In this document: piece by piece, positions 24,101 through 37,140 of the stretch
Layout: each line of letters starts with the position of its first letter
Position numbering within the stretch: the stretch's first letter is position 1
Assembly: GCA_963920765.1 (NCBI GenBank)
Contig: OY987244.1
Coordinates: forward strand, 5,272,501-5,336,500
Direction of reading: 5' to 3'
Length of the DNA stretch: 64,000 bases
From: Ulota crispa
Taxonomy: Eukaryota; Streptophyta; Bryopsida; Orthotrichales; Orthotrichaceae
Notes under the pieces: generated by a model
The model's database searches: none
Seen by the model: only the letters and a program-made list of their open reading frames with translations
What the model was told of the DNA's origin: nothing
Made by a program: the position numbers and the translations under genes

Positions 24101-24766
24101 CACGTTTTGAAGAGTACATGGGACGGGATGGAACGATCGCATTGGCGGCAGCTTTCTCAGCATTCTCAACAATTCTGGCCTTAACAGCAGCTTCAGCTTC
24201 AGTTTCTACCCACTCTCGACGTAATCGATCCGTGTAGTGTTCCTTCGCCTTTTCCACTCGCAGCACTCCCCCTTTCCACTTGCATCCATTATACTGCACC
24301 GTCCACAATACAAACTCACATCAAACATGACTCAATTCTTACGTCACCTCACCTCCGCGTCCTCGAAAACCTAACAAAAAAATACTACAACACGAAAGTA
24401 TTTTGACACAACATTCGCACGTACAGCGCTGAACAACTTTCGCAGACTTGCTTCCGAGGAGGCCTCGAAGTCCACATAAGCAAATCCTCGTTGCAGCGCC
24501 CCCTCAGCATCCCAACCTTCCTTCCCTTCCACCAAATCAATTTTGTGCACTGTTCCCAAGGGCGCAAATCGTTGCTCCAAATCACTTGCCCCAACTGTTG
24601 GCCCCAATCCTCCCACAAACAACCGCAACTTCAGAACCACAGGCACCTCTTCCTTCGACACAACGATGGCGCTTGCCCCCTTTCCACATTTCCCCGCCGT
24701 TTTCTTAAGCACCTTTTGGTCTGTCTGCAGCTGCCCACCCCTCCGCTTCTCACCCATGACACCCAT
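21103..24766 (-). CDS. RRM nucleolar protein of the NOL8 / REPRESSOR OF SILENCING 3 type
   Basis: Five exons join in phase: 24425-24766, 24038-24293, 23811-23919, 22218-23584, 21103-21896, giving 955 aa. An RRM lies at about residues 45-135 (LRLFVGGLG, then RGFAYVDF as RNP1), followed across the first intron by YNGCKWKGG and VEKAKEHYTDRLRREW, the characteristic wording of NOL8/ROS3 proteins. The middle is long, acidic and probably disordered (EEEDDDDDEDMGD), with three GVFSG-x-L motifs. The C-terminus (DARAKHKLAVRKMKKMK) fits the conserved basic tail of NOL8-like proteins. Known: NOL8 acts in nucleolar pre-rRNA processing; Arabidopsis ROS3 binds RNA and promotes DNA demethylation. Which role applies here cannot be read from sequence. 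First ATG of the open exon chosen. Confidence 0.82.
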
Positions 24767-27176
24767 GCTTCTCAGGTTTTCAAAGAAGGAGGCGCTTCAG
24801 ACATCCCGCGACAGGTTCGGGAATGCAAATACATGCACTCAAACCTTAAACTGCATCCAAAAACAAAATAAAAGTCAAACCTTTGTTAGAAAAACACGAT
24901 GTACCTTGCCACACATGCACGAGTGCAGACTGGTGGAGCCAGAGTAGCCCTTTCATACAACGCTTTGAACTACTGATGTTTCCTCAACAAACTCTACACG
25001 TACCAAGTACGACGTTCAAGAACGTTTTTGCTCTCTAGCTCGGCGATAGTTTGAACGTTTTTCTTCAAAATCTCAGCTCAACAACACAAGATGCTGAAAG
25101 AAAAGTAAAATCGGTTGATAAAAGTGCCGTCCGTCCGAGTCCTCGCATCTGAAATCCTCGATAGTTCCTCGTTATGAAGGTTCACGAGCTACATCAATTA
25201 CAATTCAACGATTGTACTACTATTAAGAAATGATGAGGAACCAGCCACCACCCGATTTACTGGAACCAATTTCCTGTTCAACGCTAGACAGATAACGAAA
25301 GGCAGGCCTATGACAACCCAAAATTTCATCTTGGATAACACACATGCAACCTGACAGATACAATTGGTCAAATACTTTGCACAAGTCTCCAAATGTTTCC
25401 CACACAAATGATCAAGAACAAGACTCTGGAACACGAAATCCCGCATGCTGTATCCGAGCTTTATCATTCAAGATTACACCACACGGCATCCATGTCGATC
25501 ACCTCGCAAACTTCACAGCGCATCACAACATCCTCCCTCGAAAGCTCACAAATCTCAGAAACCTAAAACCCTAATTTCACTAGAGCGTCAACATCGTGTT
25601 TTGATTGACTCTAGATGATGAATACTCTCTGTGTCGAAAATTTAAAGCATTTCACTCTCAGTAGATGCACGGCACACATAGACATACACTGATGGAAGAT
25701 TGACACGATTAGATCGTTATTCCACAGACAAATATTTATACTCAGAGTGAGTTTCATAAAAAAACGGGGCAGTTCACCGTCGTCTGCATGTCACAAGTAG
25801 AAATTGGCAGAGATCGAACCTAAGGCTCTGTCAAAACTAGGGCTCTACAACAAACGGATCGCACACAAGAGCTGAAAAAACAAAGCAATGCAATGCAATG
25901 CAAATTGAGCATTGTAACTACGGCGGGCAACACGTTTCCTGCAGCTCATCAGACTCTCATCCAAAATCTGCACCCTCAGCTAAAACAAAACCAATACATT
26001 ACTTCAACTCACAGAGCAAATCACACTTTAAACATCGACAACAAAAAAGTGACTTAAAACCTTACTAGCATTCCCACTAAAATTTGGTTGATCTCAATGC
26101 AACCACTTTCCACGTATCGATCTTCTCAGTATGCCCTAATTTCAAAGTATCCTACACCAAGGCAAACGATTTCTTCCAAGGCAATAATTCACACATAAGA
26201 ACCTCTCCTCTACAACAATCACAACGATTAGCTAATTCCGATATCACTCCACTTCGCATTCTCCAAAAACTTAGGTCACGTATGCATCTTCTCACCAAAT
26301 CCTAAAATGCGCGACAAAGCACCAGCTCCTTTACCCAACCCAAGGTGTCTTTCAATATATGCATTCGGATAAATGACCTCTTCTCTACGAAAGTTGCAAT
26401 GAAAAGCTACTAGCGGTAACATTTTCCTCCTTGCATCTCAAAAAATTGCAGGTTTCAGGGGATTGATCAGTAGAGTACTAAACAGCGTGTGCTTACCTTT
26501 ACTGTAGCGGCAGCACAGACTTGTGGCGTATCGCAAGGTCCACGTCGTGCAGAAGCACGACGTCCCTTCTCATGAGGCCCGTTTGGAAATCTGGCGAGAC
26601 ACGGCGAGCACGGCGAAGTGCAAGATGTCGGTTTCGGTGATGCTTGCTTCGCCTGCTGCTCTCACAACTGTCACCACACACTCCTCTTCGTGAAGACGAC
26701 GGCGAAAGCAAAAAGGGTTCCTGGAAGAAAGTGTGGTGAATGAATGACAAAAGCGATGTTTTTCATCCAGCTCGAAGAACAATTGAAATGCGCGCAGGCC
26801 TCTAATGAATGTCCGAATCTTTTTTGGGAGCGAAGATTCCCCTCTGAAGCAATGCTAAATTTTTTCACCCCTGAAGGGCCCGAAAGCCCTTTGCGGCCAT
26901 ATGTACAGACATATTTGAGCTGCTCTTAGGGTTTTTCAAATTTTTTATGTATCCATCATCATACAATTTTTTAGTATGTATGGTTGTAACCCTTAATTTT
27001 CAACTGATTTAAACTTCTAAATATTAATTGCAACCGTATTTGGTACCGTATCTTCAAAACTCAAGGGCCCTTTAGGGGTTAAGAGAATGTTGACGAAGAG
27101 GTTTTCCATTTCATTTTTGACATGGTTTTTATCTAAATCTTAATCCAAAGCTTCTAATTAATACTTTACAATTATT
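24767..27176. other. Upstream spacer with a possible unassigned transcript
   Basis: No protein gene could be assembled. A GC-rich patch at 26495-26780 reads on the minus strand toward a CAGTAAAG|GTAAGC donor (about 26495) and could be a non-coding first exon; a telo-box in reverse (TTAGGGTTT) sits upstream of it at 26926-26934. Another telo-box is at 25566-25574. An 89-codon minus-strand frame at 25198-25467 with a hydrophobic segment (FWVVIGLPFVICLAL) is unassigned. Confidence 0.35.
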
Positions 27177-27253
27177 AACCCCTAAATGCCTGTGGCGCCA
27201 TATTTTGGTGATTTTTACACTAGAATCCAGTGCCTCAGGCGTTTAGGGGTTAA
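27177..27253. repeat. Short imperfect inverted repeat (hairpin)
   Basis: AACCCCTAAATGCCTG at the left end pairs with CAGGCGTTTAGGGGTT at the right with about 40 bp between the arms. CCCTAAA-type words also occur at 27060-27085 and at 56190, so a small repeat family is likely. Confidence 0.5.
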
Positions 27254-27268
27254 GCTTGTTAAAACTTT

Positions 27269-27683
27269 GGGGAAATGACGCATAGGAGTATGAAAATGAA
27301 AAATATTACAATTAGGGGCACAGTTTCAAAATAACTTGTAAATTTTTGTAAATTTTGTAATTTTTTTTGATATGGACATTGGTTGGTTTATATACATCAC
27401 ATTAAATTATAGCTAACTTCCAAAAAAATTAGAAGTCTCTCCCAAAGTTGTCATCTTCTTCACTAAAATTTCTTCATTTAGGCTTGATTGGAGAGGTCTT
27501 TAAGTTTTTTGGAAGTTAACTAACATTTAGTGTGATGTATGTAAATCAACCAATTTCCAAACCAATACAATTTATCAAAATTTACTAATTATTTTAAAAT
27601 TGAGCCCATATTTGTAAATATTTTGAAACTATGCCTCTAACTGTAATGTTTTCCATCTTCATGCCTTTGTTTGCCATTTCCCC
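27269..27683. mobile_element. Foldback element, MULE-like MITE (older copy), 415 bp
   Basis: Almost the whole element is one inverted repeat: GGGGAAATGAC at the left, the matching CCATTTCCCC at the right, and internal pairs such as CATCACATTAAATTATAGC with its mirrored copy near 27520. It is closely related to the next element. The flanks TAAAACTTT and TAAAAAAAT agree at 6 of 9 bases, which fits a decayed 9-bp target duplication. Confidence 0.7.
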
Positions 27684-27712
27684 TAAAAAAATTCTCTTTA
27701 TAGTTTTTTCTT

Positions 27713-28119
27713 GGGGAAATTACAAATAGGGGCACAAAAATGAAAAATATTACAAATAGGGGTGCAATTTCAAAATAATTTGTAAGTTTTTATTATGAAA
27801 AATGGTTTGGACATTGGTTGATTTAGATATATCACATCAAACGTTAGCTAACTTCCAAAAAACTTAAAGGTTTCTCCAAATCAAGCCTAAATGAAGGGAC
27901 ATTAGTAAAGGGGATGGCAATTTTTAGTAAGACCTTTCAATTTTTTGGAAGTTAGCTAACATTTGATGTGATATATCTAAATCAACCAATGTCCAAACCA
28001 AATTTTTTTACAAAAACGTACACATTATTTTGAAATTACGCCCCTATTTGTAATTATTTTGAAACTATGCCCCTATTTGTAATATTTTTCATTTTTGTGC
28101 CCCTATTTGTAATTTCCCC
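27713..28119. mobile_element. Foldback element, MULE-like MITE (younger copy), 407 bp
   Basis: Begins GGGGAAATTACAAATAGGGG and ends with CCCCTATTTGTAATTTCCCC; the two halves are long inverted repeats. A perfect 9-bp direct repeat, TTTTTTCTT, flanks it (27704-27712 and 28120-28128). A 9-bp duplication is the hallmark of Mutator-like elements. Extra copies of the CCCCTATTTGTAAT phrase sit in tandem in the right arm. No coding capacity. Confidence 0.82.
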
Positions 28120-28128
28120 TTTTTTCTT

Positions 28129-29699
28129 CTACTCTTGTTTTTCAATAATTGGACTTTACATCTTCTATTGATTTTTGGAGTTGACTATTGAAGATCAAGT
28201 AGAAGATTGCATATGGCTTATAAAGTTTGTGTAGTCAATCCCAAAATGTGGTGTTAGGAAGGGCAATGGTGAGCTAGTTACAAAAAGGATCACCAATTTC
28301 ACTTTAGGAGGTTTCAAAGTATTGGTTCAAAGTAGATGTTGTTAAAGTCATTGTGCCAAGCACCCATTTGATGTTTCCAAAAAATAACTGTCAAACAAGA
28401 GAAATTGAGAGAAGTAATAGGCATAAATTACATCTAGGACCAAAAGTTTATCAAGGAATGCTAAGAAAAATGAGTTTTCTACTTCAAAGAATTTCTTTTG
28501 AAAACTAATATACTTTGATTGTAAAGGTAAAAATTTGATCAAAACTAAATTTCATATCCTTGTATCTTTTAGTTAATGCTCAACACAATCCTTGCTATTA
28601 AAATTATTCTTGTACCATGTGTTTGCTAGATTTGTATAACATGACTTGTGGCATACAAGAATTGCATCTATTTTCAAACTACCATGCAATTGGCATTGGG
28701 GCTTATCACAAATATATCTTAATTATGTATAATTAGAAATAATAAAAAAACAATCACTTATGTAAATCAAATCATACTACTAAAATCTTATTGCAATTCA
28801 ACAAAATATCATCTCCTACATAACTTGGAGAGGGCATGTATCTTGAGAAGGATTTAACCTTGTAATTCTATAATTCTCCCACATTTCCAATTCCTCCTTG
28901 GCCATTATCAAAAACAAAATTTCTATTTACAATTGTTTGGTGGTTGTGACAAAGCACATGCTTGAACCTTGTGTTGTGCCCATACACTAGTAGATGTTTT
29001 TACCCATTTTGCACACTCACAAGTCTTCTTTACACTAGAATGATAACAATATTGTTTTTGGCTTTTAGGCTTACATGGCAATATGACATTGCATAAAGAC
29101 CTCCGCACTTCTTGCCTACTTCAACAAGGCTTAGGTTACGGTGTACGTGGAAGCTCCTAGATTACTTTCACATAGAAACAAAGGACGTTATATTAGCAAC
29201 CATGATAAAAATTATCCTGAGCTTTAGAAAGCAATAATAGAAACAAGACTTGCTAGTTCATTGGAACTGTGTCCATTGGTGCAGTCAAATCTTCCAGTGA
29301 AGATATTGGATTGCTGATTACACGTTCTTCTTGTGATTGTTGCAAGCCTGCAATACTCAATCACTTCCACTGCTCTGAATGATCTGAGTTCAGAAACAAC
29401 TTCTATTGACTTAAAGGTTGAAGTCGTTTACAATCAAGCAGGCGAACAATATCTAACCAACCATACAATGACTCAATCTACAGGATGTTCCTGCGATCAT
29501 CCCATGGACGATTTCAATGACAAAAGATACTTTACAAAAATAACCAATCTGAGCAGCAGCATCCTCACACTCTATGACGTACAGTTTGAGTCGAGAGCAA
29601 AAGCTTGAATTTTGAAAGAGAACCAAGCCTGCATTCCTCACAATCTTTGTATTACATAGGAAAACTAGGCAGGCAATCCAAAAAAAAGACCTGCTGCTG
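28129..29699. other. Spacer downstream of ARC5, no gene recognised
   Basis: AT-rich up to about 29150. 29240-29640 is less AT-rich and holds a 91-codon plus-strand frame (29333-29608) that matches nothing I know; it lies just 3' of the ARC5 stop codon and may be part of the ARC5 3' untranslated region read on the other strand. Confidence 0.4.
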
Positions 29700-32600
29700 C
29701 TAATCCTGGAGTTTTACTCCCGAAAACCCTTCTGAGATGTCCTTGGCTGTTGCTCTTTGAGAGTAATTCAGATAGTGATGAATACCAGCAAATTTTTCTT
29801 GAATCCTCTCGACCTGTCAGACAAGGTAAGATAAAAATGAAATCAGAGCAGTGCTGGGATTAGATCCAGAGTACTGTAACAAAACCCCTGAAGACCTGAG
29901 ATTTGATAATATCTTTTAGATTGCAACAAACAATGGCAATAATTGTGCAGACTGAGATAATAGAGGAACGTACCCGACGGAGCTCAAGCTCCAAGTCTAC
30001 TTTCTGCTGATAGAGGGAGCGTCGTACTTGTGTTACGTCGAAAACATGGTCTATGTCTTGCTCAAAAGCATTTTCAAGGTCTTCTCGTAGCAATGATGGG
30101 AAGGTGTCTACTACGGGCATCAAGAAAAAGCAATTGAACTACACAGCACAGGAAAACCACTTCAGATGCGTCAAGTCACAATTTTACTTTATGTAAAAAC
30201 GAGTGATTGCATTCAGTTGGTTGAACAACCAGTTCTATTATGTGCTCTGCACGGAAGGAAAAGCTTGTGTGAACTTTCGGTTCTTTTGTCATACTAGTAA
30301 CCAAAGAGAGCTCTGAAACAACAGTGACTTATCTTCAACACAGAGTGTTAAGATACATAGGGTAAGAGACTCTGGTGTCCGAACTAGAAAAATAAAGGAG
30401 AAATATTTCTGTTGAAAGCACATTCAATTTGTCATTTGATAGAATGCAACCAAATAGCAAAAGCACACGTTTGGTACGTACTTTCATTTCAGCAGAAGCA
30501 ACACAATGATCACGGATTCCTTCAAAAATTTGAGACACCAGTGCATTAACAATCTCTTCAGAGGTAGGTGCAAGACGTCGGTTCCAGAGTGTGCTCTCCA
30601 ACAGGTCAACAAGCCGAGCTTGCGGTGTTTGACCACTGCTCAAAGATTCCCCCCTCTCTAACCGGGTCTTATTGTCTTGTTTGTTACTGTTTCCTGTTGC
30701 AGGTGCTGGTCCGTCCCCAACAGCTGCAGGGACAGCTCCTGGGACAATTGCAGGTATTGGCAGCACATCGTTTGTAGAGCTGAGCGAGCTCAGATATTGT
30801 CGTAGTCCAGACTGGTTCTGCACATGTATTAACAAAAACTACATTAGACACCAAAATCTCTGCACCCTCAAAACCGAATAACCCAAACTTTGCCAAACAA
30901 CTGAAGCCGTAGACAAGCCTCAACATGGTTCAGGTGAAGATATGGCACTACATGTGCAGAGAAGTTACAAAGATTACCTTACTATGCAGAGACCACGTGA
31001 CATACCGTGTGGTGCTCATCAGATCCTCCATGCACCTGGTACACAAAACCTGTTATGAGCAAAAAATAAACAACAAACAAAAGGCGTGCAATCACGCACT
31101 AACACTGTGCTGAAATAGTTGCAAATCAAGCTATCTGCTCGACACGTTATACATTGGCTATATGACGTTAAAGTTGTACGTTGCGGGAATGTACATGAAC
31201 AAGACAAAAAGCATACTCGACTTCAAAATAAATAAATAATTCACAGAAATTTGACACTTCTTGCTTACTTTTCTCGACAGTTCCGTTCAGTGGAATCCAC
31301 AAATATATGGAATGCAGTTGCAACATGCTTCAAAAACACATCATGGCCACTCAAAAATTCTCGATCTTTCTGCAGTACAAAACAATTCCGCGTTTAAGTA
31401 AACCAAAACCTTCACAATGTCGTGCTTAGTCTAGGCTATACAAAACTACAGGAGGTCATCTTCTGAGCTACAAAGATTTGGCTTCAGAGACTTGGCTTCA
31501 GAGATGAAAATAAGCTCAAGGAAGAGAAAATCAAACAAGAAAGATGAATCAAAACCACTGCCTGATTTAACTATCCCAGGAAGACATTTACTAATGCAAT
31601 GGGAGTTGCAACCAGTCTCAAAGTCAACTGTGATACATTAGAGCGGCAATATATCCCATGAATGGGCATGAGATTAACCTGAAGAAGAAAAAATGCGATT
31701 GGCAGGAGTCTTCGAATGATGTGCGAGAGCCTACTTCCCAACTGGGTCAAACAGAGATGCAAATATTCAGTCCGTCTACTCCTGAGCACAATCTTGAAGA
31801 AATAAACGGGTTCCTTCTTTTACTACAAAATAGGTTGAATAAAAGGCTAATTTGCATGCACTTGCATTAAGAAAAGGAAACATCAATATTTTAACAACAA
31901 TTTGACAAAAATTGGAGAAACTAGTACAGGGTCTCATATCGCAAATACACGACCTAATGAAAGAGCCTAAAAAGGACGATATTGCATCTATAAGCAGCAT
32001 GTTGCAAATAAATCGCAAGGACGCTTGTATGAACAAGGAGGGAGCTGAACATCGATCAGAAAGCTCACTTGATGTAGAAACGGCTCAAAAACATCCCTTG
32101 CTTTGGCAACGGCTATCACACATGCTGTCCTGATTCAATCCCCATTTCCCTCTCAGGATAAAAAAATTATCGGCTATCTCTTTGAATCTATCTAAAGTGG
32201 ATTTTTTATATGAGAACCAAATGCAATACTTTTATAATCACATTGCAGTGTTTCTACTGAAGTACCATCAGAAGACAGTTGCTCGGGTTTGCATCAGAGG
32301 ACAGGTTCTTCTCAAAGAACTACTGAACCACATTCCAACGATCATCGTGTAAAGCTTTGAGATTGCTTAGAAACCTTTACATCCAAAATGCACATCTACG
32401 AGAAACACGGACAGAAGTAGATTCAGCTCTATAAAATGGATGACAGACAGACAACAGACTAATATTAAATCCCATTATTATTTATTAAATACTACAACAA
32501 GACATACCTGAAGTAATTGGTACCATCGTGGATATCTTCGACTCCACATGCATTTACAATCTCTTCACGACTGATTACAGGGCACTTGACATTTCCAACG

Positions 32601-35600
32601 ACAAAACGAAACTCTGCCATAGCGCGGTGATATTGAGCCCCTCCATAAAGCCGCATGTTGGCATTCTGATCCAAGTAGAGCATTCCCAGTTCAGTAACTT
32701 GTGTAGTAATGCATAATGGCCTGTAAGTTTCGGTCATAATATAACTAACAGATATTGTGAGGAATGGCCAAAACAAACAGCTTGTTAAAGAACTTCCCAG
32801 ACTGCATACAGTAAAAGAAAATAGCAACATAGAGAGGAGGGAAACGCTACCGGCATGTGCTTGTATGGCATTTGCACACCATCCATAGCCACGAATGCTC
32901 CTCCATGAACACGTTCATCTTGGAGTGACTCTCCTGCAAATCTCACGTTTGGCACCAGTCAGATATATACCTCCAAGACATAAATAGGGTGTCTTCAAAA
33001 TCATAAAAAACAAATCTAGCAATCATACAAATAAAAAGAAAGTATCTCAAAACATGTTGTACTTCCAAACTCCTAGAAACATACATGGAATAAGATATGA
33101 ATTTAATCTCCATAATACTAATAGTCAAGCAAATAGAAACGGCCTTTGACCAACGAAGAATCTGAAGCATGCATTGTCCTATCGTACCAAAGCGCACCAA
33201 TGAAGTAAAGAGAATACAACAAACGTTCCTCAGAGAATGCAGCATATTTGCAAAGAGTGAAGCTCATTTACCAAACTTGTCAACTGGAGCAACGACTGTT
33301 CCTCGAAGCAACAGAGACAACTGCAAAAAAACAGAAAGAATCTTATATCAGGAGATACTTACTACGTGACCAAGCTCTGCTTCCATCAATTTGCCCAATA
33401 TCAAAGTCTACTCATTCAATCCTATTTCAAAACAATGCAATTCAGACAGTCTGAACAAGTAATCATGCAGATGTTTATAGACATGATGATGCGCAAATTC
33501 CATTCGTATACATCACCAACTTTATTTGACGAGATTTCCGTGTCACAGAGGAACTCAACATCAGAGAATGCAAGACCAGCTCCACAAGCTCATATTTCAA
33601 CAAGATTAAAAGTCAAGCAGAGACAAACCTTGGAGAGGAAAGAGTCCCGGAAAATACGGCCCCTCTCTTTAAGTTTCGCAGCGTCAAGGTTGCTGCAAAA
33701 AATAACAAAGAGAAAATCGTCAAGATGATAAGAACAAGAAAACAAATTATATGTACTCTATAATTGCATAAAGACAGAACTAAGACTACTAAATCCGTCA
33801 AATTGAGTTGTGAGACAGAAGACGCTAATAAGTCCATCTAACCAAGTTCTATGACGAGGAACACTACACCCGTCCTATCGGGTTACATGTACAATACATT
33901 TGAATGATTGAAAATTGGCGAAGATCATGAACCACTGGAGTGTAGGTAATTATGCTCGATTGCTGGAATTCACAAGGGCATCTTGGTGTAAATACAATAA
34001 ACTATATTTCTGATAAAATCCCATAATTTAAAATAGAACATGTTTCGTTAAGGCCCTCCGAGCAGTTCGCTTAAAAAAATTGAGTATAACGAAAAGCAGC
34101 GCATTTCTTTGGCCATGAAAGAGAAAAGAGTACCCGAGCTCCTGTACAATCTGATGCAGTTTGAAGGATGCAGTCCGGAGCTCTCTATCCAGGAGTGGAA
34201 CAATAATCGGCACACTGTCCATGTACCTACACACACGTAGTACAACGCGTGCTTAAAAATCAACAAGATTCCATGGTCGAAAAGGTAGTTCGCTGTCATT
34301 ATTCTTTGGTATAGAAGCTTCTTGACAGCCCGTAGAAGGGGACAAATGATCAATCAACGACCTGGTACGAAAGCGTATGGGTTTTCCATGTAACCGCTTA
34401 GAAATCACAGGATGATATAACGAGCGAAGTGATTGGTTATGAGATAACCCATCAGAAAGATACTGTGCTAATGATCATGACAGACACAATCCACATTGCC
34501 TTGTACTTACTGCCGCTGAAGTATTTGCTCAAGGAACAATCTCAATCGGCTAACTCCAACATGAGCTTGCTCTTCCTTTGTCAATTGGCGATCTAACTTT
34601 TCCTCTAGTAAAGCAACATCTTGCGCCTCCCGTAGAGCTATTGCCTGAAACATAATTAACGTGCATGAGATTCCAGTAATAGTATACTTCCGAAGCAAAA
34701 TGACATCATGGAAGCACGCGCTGCCCAGCATCGAGATGCCGACATGAGCACTTACCTCGCGGAAATGATCATTTGAGCGGTACACAGCATCACGAGTTGC
34801 CCCAACGCGTCCTGAGGGAACAGAAGTAAAGAAAGGAGATCCACTCAAGATGCTGCCGTCCAGCAACCGTTGCGAGGGTCGCAAAAAAAGCTCCACATCT
34901 GCGCGACATGCGAACTGTGGAATGCGGGTATCCAGCTTTGTGGAGACAACGACTGTTCGAGAGAGTTCTGGGTCAATCTGCAGATTACAACCTCACAACA
35001 CACTGATGAAATGAATGCCAATACACTCAACATGGTGTGCACCCACCTCAACCAATGGAGAGCATCCCTGTAGATATATAAACCTCAAGTAAAAATAAAT
35101 TATAGAATAATCATGCCCTCATCATGATGTGACAAAAAAAGAACACGATGCAACATTACTCATACAGAAAGATGCGTAAACAATTAAAGATATCCATAAA
35201 CAACATACCTGCATAACAATGCTCCGTGTCGTAGCATTGCTCCAATCACTTGAATCTTCTAGACATAATATTATAAACTCCTTATGCTGCATTTTTGTGC
35301 GCACGAGTGCCTCCACAGCCCGTGCTTGTGACTGCTCGAATCAATAATCATCAGCCTCAACCAATAACAATGTCCTCATTGTACTTCCAAGTTCACTTGA
35401 TATAAACAAGGGAGAAATAAAAACGACAGAAATTCTGAGAATGTAATTAACGGTACACATTCAACCGTTTGACAGACCTGAAGAGATATATTTTTGCGGC
35501 CTGGGGCTGCTGAAATAAGGCCGGGAGTGTCGATGATGGTCAGATTTGGACAAAACTTATACTCAATCTTCACTATAACTTCTTTTTCCCAGAACTGGCA

Positions 35601-37140
35601 GACTTCACGCTCAAGCCGCAGATTCTCCGCTTCTATGTATGCCTGAAGCACCTCAAAACTAAACTCATTAGATATTTTACATTCGTTACATATAAGGTAA
35701 AGAAGTATTCGCTCGACTGCTACGGCACAGATAAACTACGGTCAAGCAGGCGGCAAGAAAGGCAGTAGTCAGCTGAGATTCGTACCTGCAACTCTTCCAG
35801 AGTCTTCTCCTCCTCACGCGGTGGTCGGTCTTCGGTGATCAAGTAACAGTGAGGCTCCTCGCACACCGCATTGTACTTCATATGCAAGGTGATGGGTCGG
35901 CGAGTCTTCGTACCACCACCAACATGGTTGAACTGGAACCCCATCAAAGCTTCCACTAAGGCGCTCTTGCCTGACTCATCCAGCATTTAAATAATAAGAT
36001 TCGAGATATACAAAGAAGAAAAACACTCCAAGGAATACGCTGTGTCTGACAATTTTTCATCATCACAATCACTTTAGATATCAGAAGAAGATACTACAGA
36101 TCACAAAGCGGAACTATTGCCAACAATATACCTAAAATGCATAATGTAACAACATAGTAAATAAAATGCACCTTCCATTCAGAAAATCCTACCATCGGTC
36201 TGATGTCCAACAACAACTATCGCGGGAGCGTCAAACGGCTTATGGAAATCTTGTGCCAGACTGTGCAGGTCGTTGTACGCCTCGTACAACTTTTCATTGC
36301 CACAAGAAGGGAAGATGTTCTTCTCTGCAAAGATGTCATGCATTGAGTCCTTCAAGCCATCCCTCAATTCTTCACGATACTGCTGATGGTGCTTAGTCAA
36401 GCCATTTGAGAGGCCATTCACGTTGCCAGGGATTTTTGATTTGGTCGATTTCTGTGGTAAGTTATGGCCAGGATGACTTGGCACTTGAAAATTATATTCC
36501 TGTGACAACATCCGTGATAAAGGGAGTGTATTCGGAGCCGAATTGTACATCCCGAATCCTGAGCCATAACCTGCAAAGCAAAGCACCTCCAGCTATATTC
36601 ATATTTTAACATGCACTCCCCATAAACAAGTTGCCACGTTCAGATTGCAAAAATCAAATTGATCTCGTAAAAAGCATCGAAATATAACAATTTCCCCAAA
36701 TAAATCGAACTGATTACTAATTAGTTGCAGAGTGAGAAGACTAAGAACTCACTTGATGAGATCGACCCAGCGTAAATATCCGATGGAACAGACTGCAAGT
36801 AGGAACCTGCAAAATTGGATAAGGATCCCATAGATGAGGACTCTCCCGTGGATGAGGAAAAGTTGTTATAAGGAGGTCCTGGAGCAACCGAAGGCTGTGT
36901 ATGCCCCAGCGGATCCAACGACGCAGGTGGTGGTATTTTGTTGGCCCACGAGGAAGGCTGTGTCTTGGGCGAGTTCTCCACAGACGAGGATTTTGCCGAG
37001 CTACTGTGGGAGACGGCTGCAGTTGTACTCGCTTGAGAGGTGATCCATCTCTCCGCTACACCAGCCCTTGTCTCTTTGGGCGGAGTCTGCGGCATGTCAC
37101 CACCAGCGGAGACGTCCATCTCGAATTCCCGGAAGTGCAT
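29700..37140 (-). CDS. DRP5B: Plastid-division dynamin-related protein ARC5/DRP5B
   Basis: Nineteen exons join in phase to 979 aa: 36753-37140, 36193-36570, 35786-35970, 35478-35642, 35209-35331, 34756-34977, 34511-34644, 34134-34226, 33629-33692, 33272-33320, 32851-32933, 32508-32665, 32069-32129, 31679-31741, 31269-31369, 30978-31035, 30482-30817, 29974-30138, 29700-29813. The GTPase motifs are intact: P-loop GHQTDGKS (about 251-258, split by intron 2), GGGTKTRRPITLHMKY, IIDTPG (G3) and VVSTKLD (G4). Later blocks (MRLYGGAQYHRAMAEFRF, ACGVEDIHDGTNY, LWNRRLAPTSE, LLREDLENAFEQD) are diagnostic of ARC5. Known: ARC5 is a cytosolic GTPase recruited to the chloroplast division site, where it constricts the outer envelope; it also acts in peroxisome division. 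Odd: the N-terminus has about 195 residues more before the P-loop than Arabidopsis ARC5 (777 aa), Ser/Pro-rich and probably disordered. Confidence 0.95.

Noticed and set aside
25887..25905. ATGCA-type short tandem run
   Set aside because: A simple repeat of about four AATGC units, too short to interpret.
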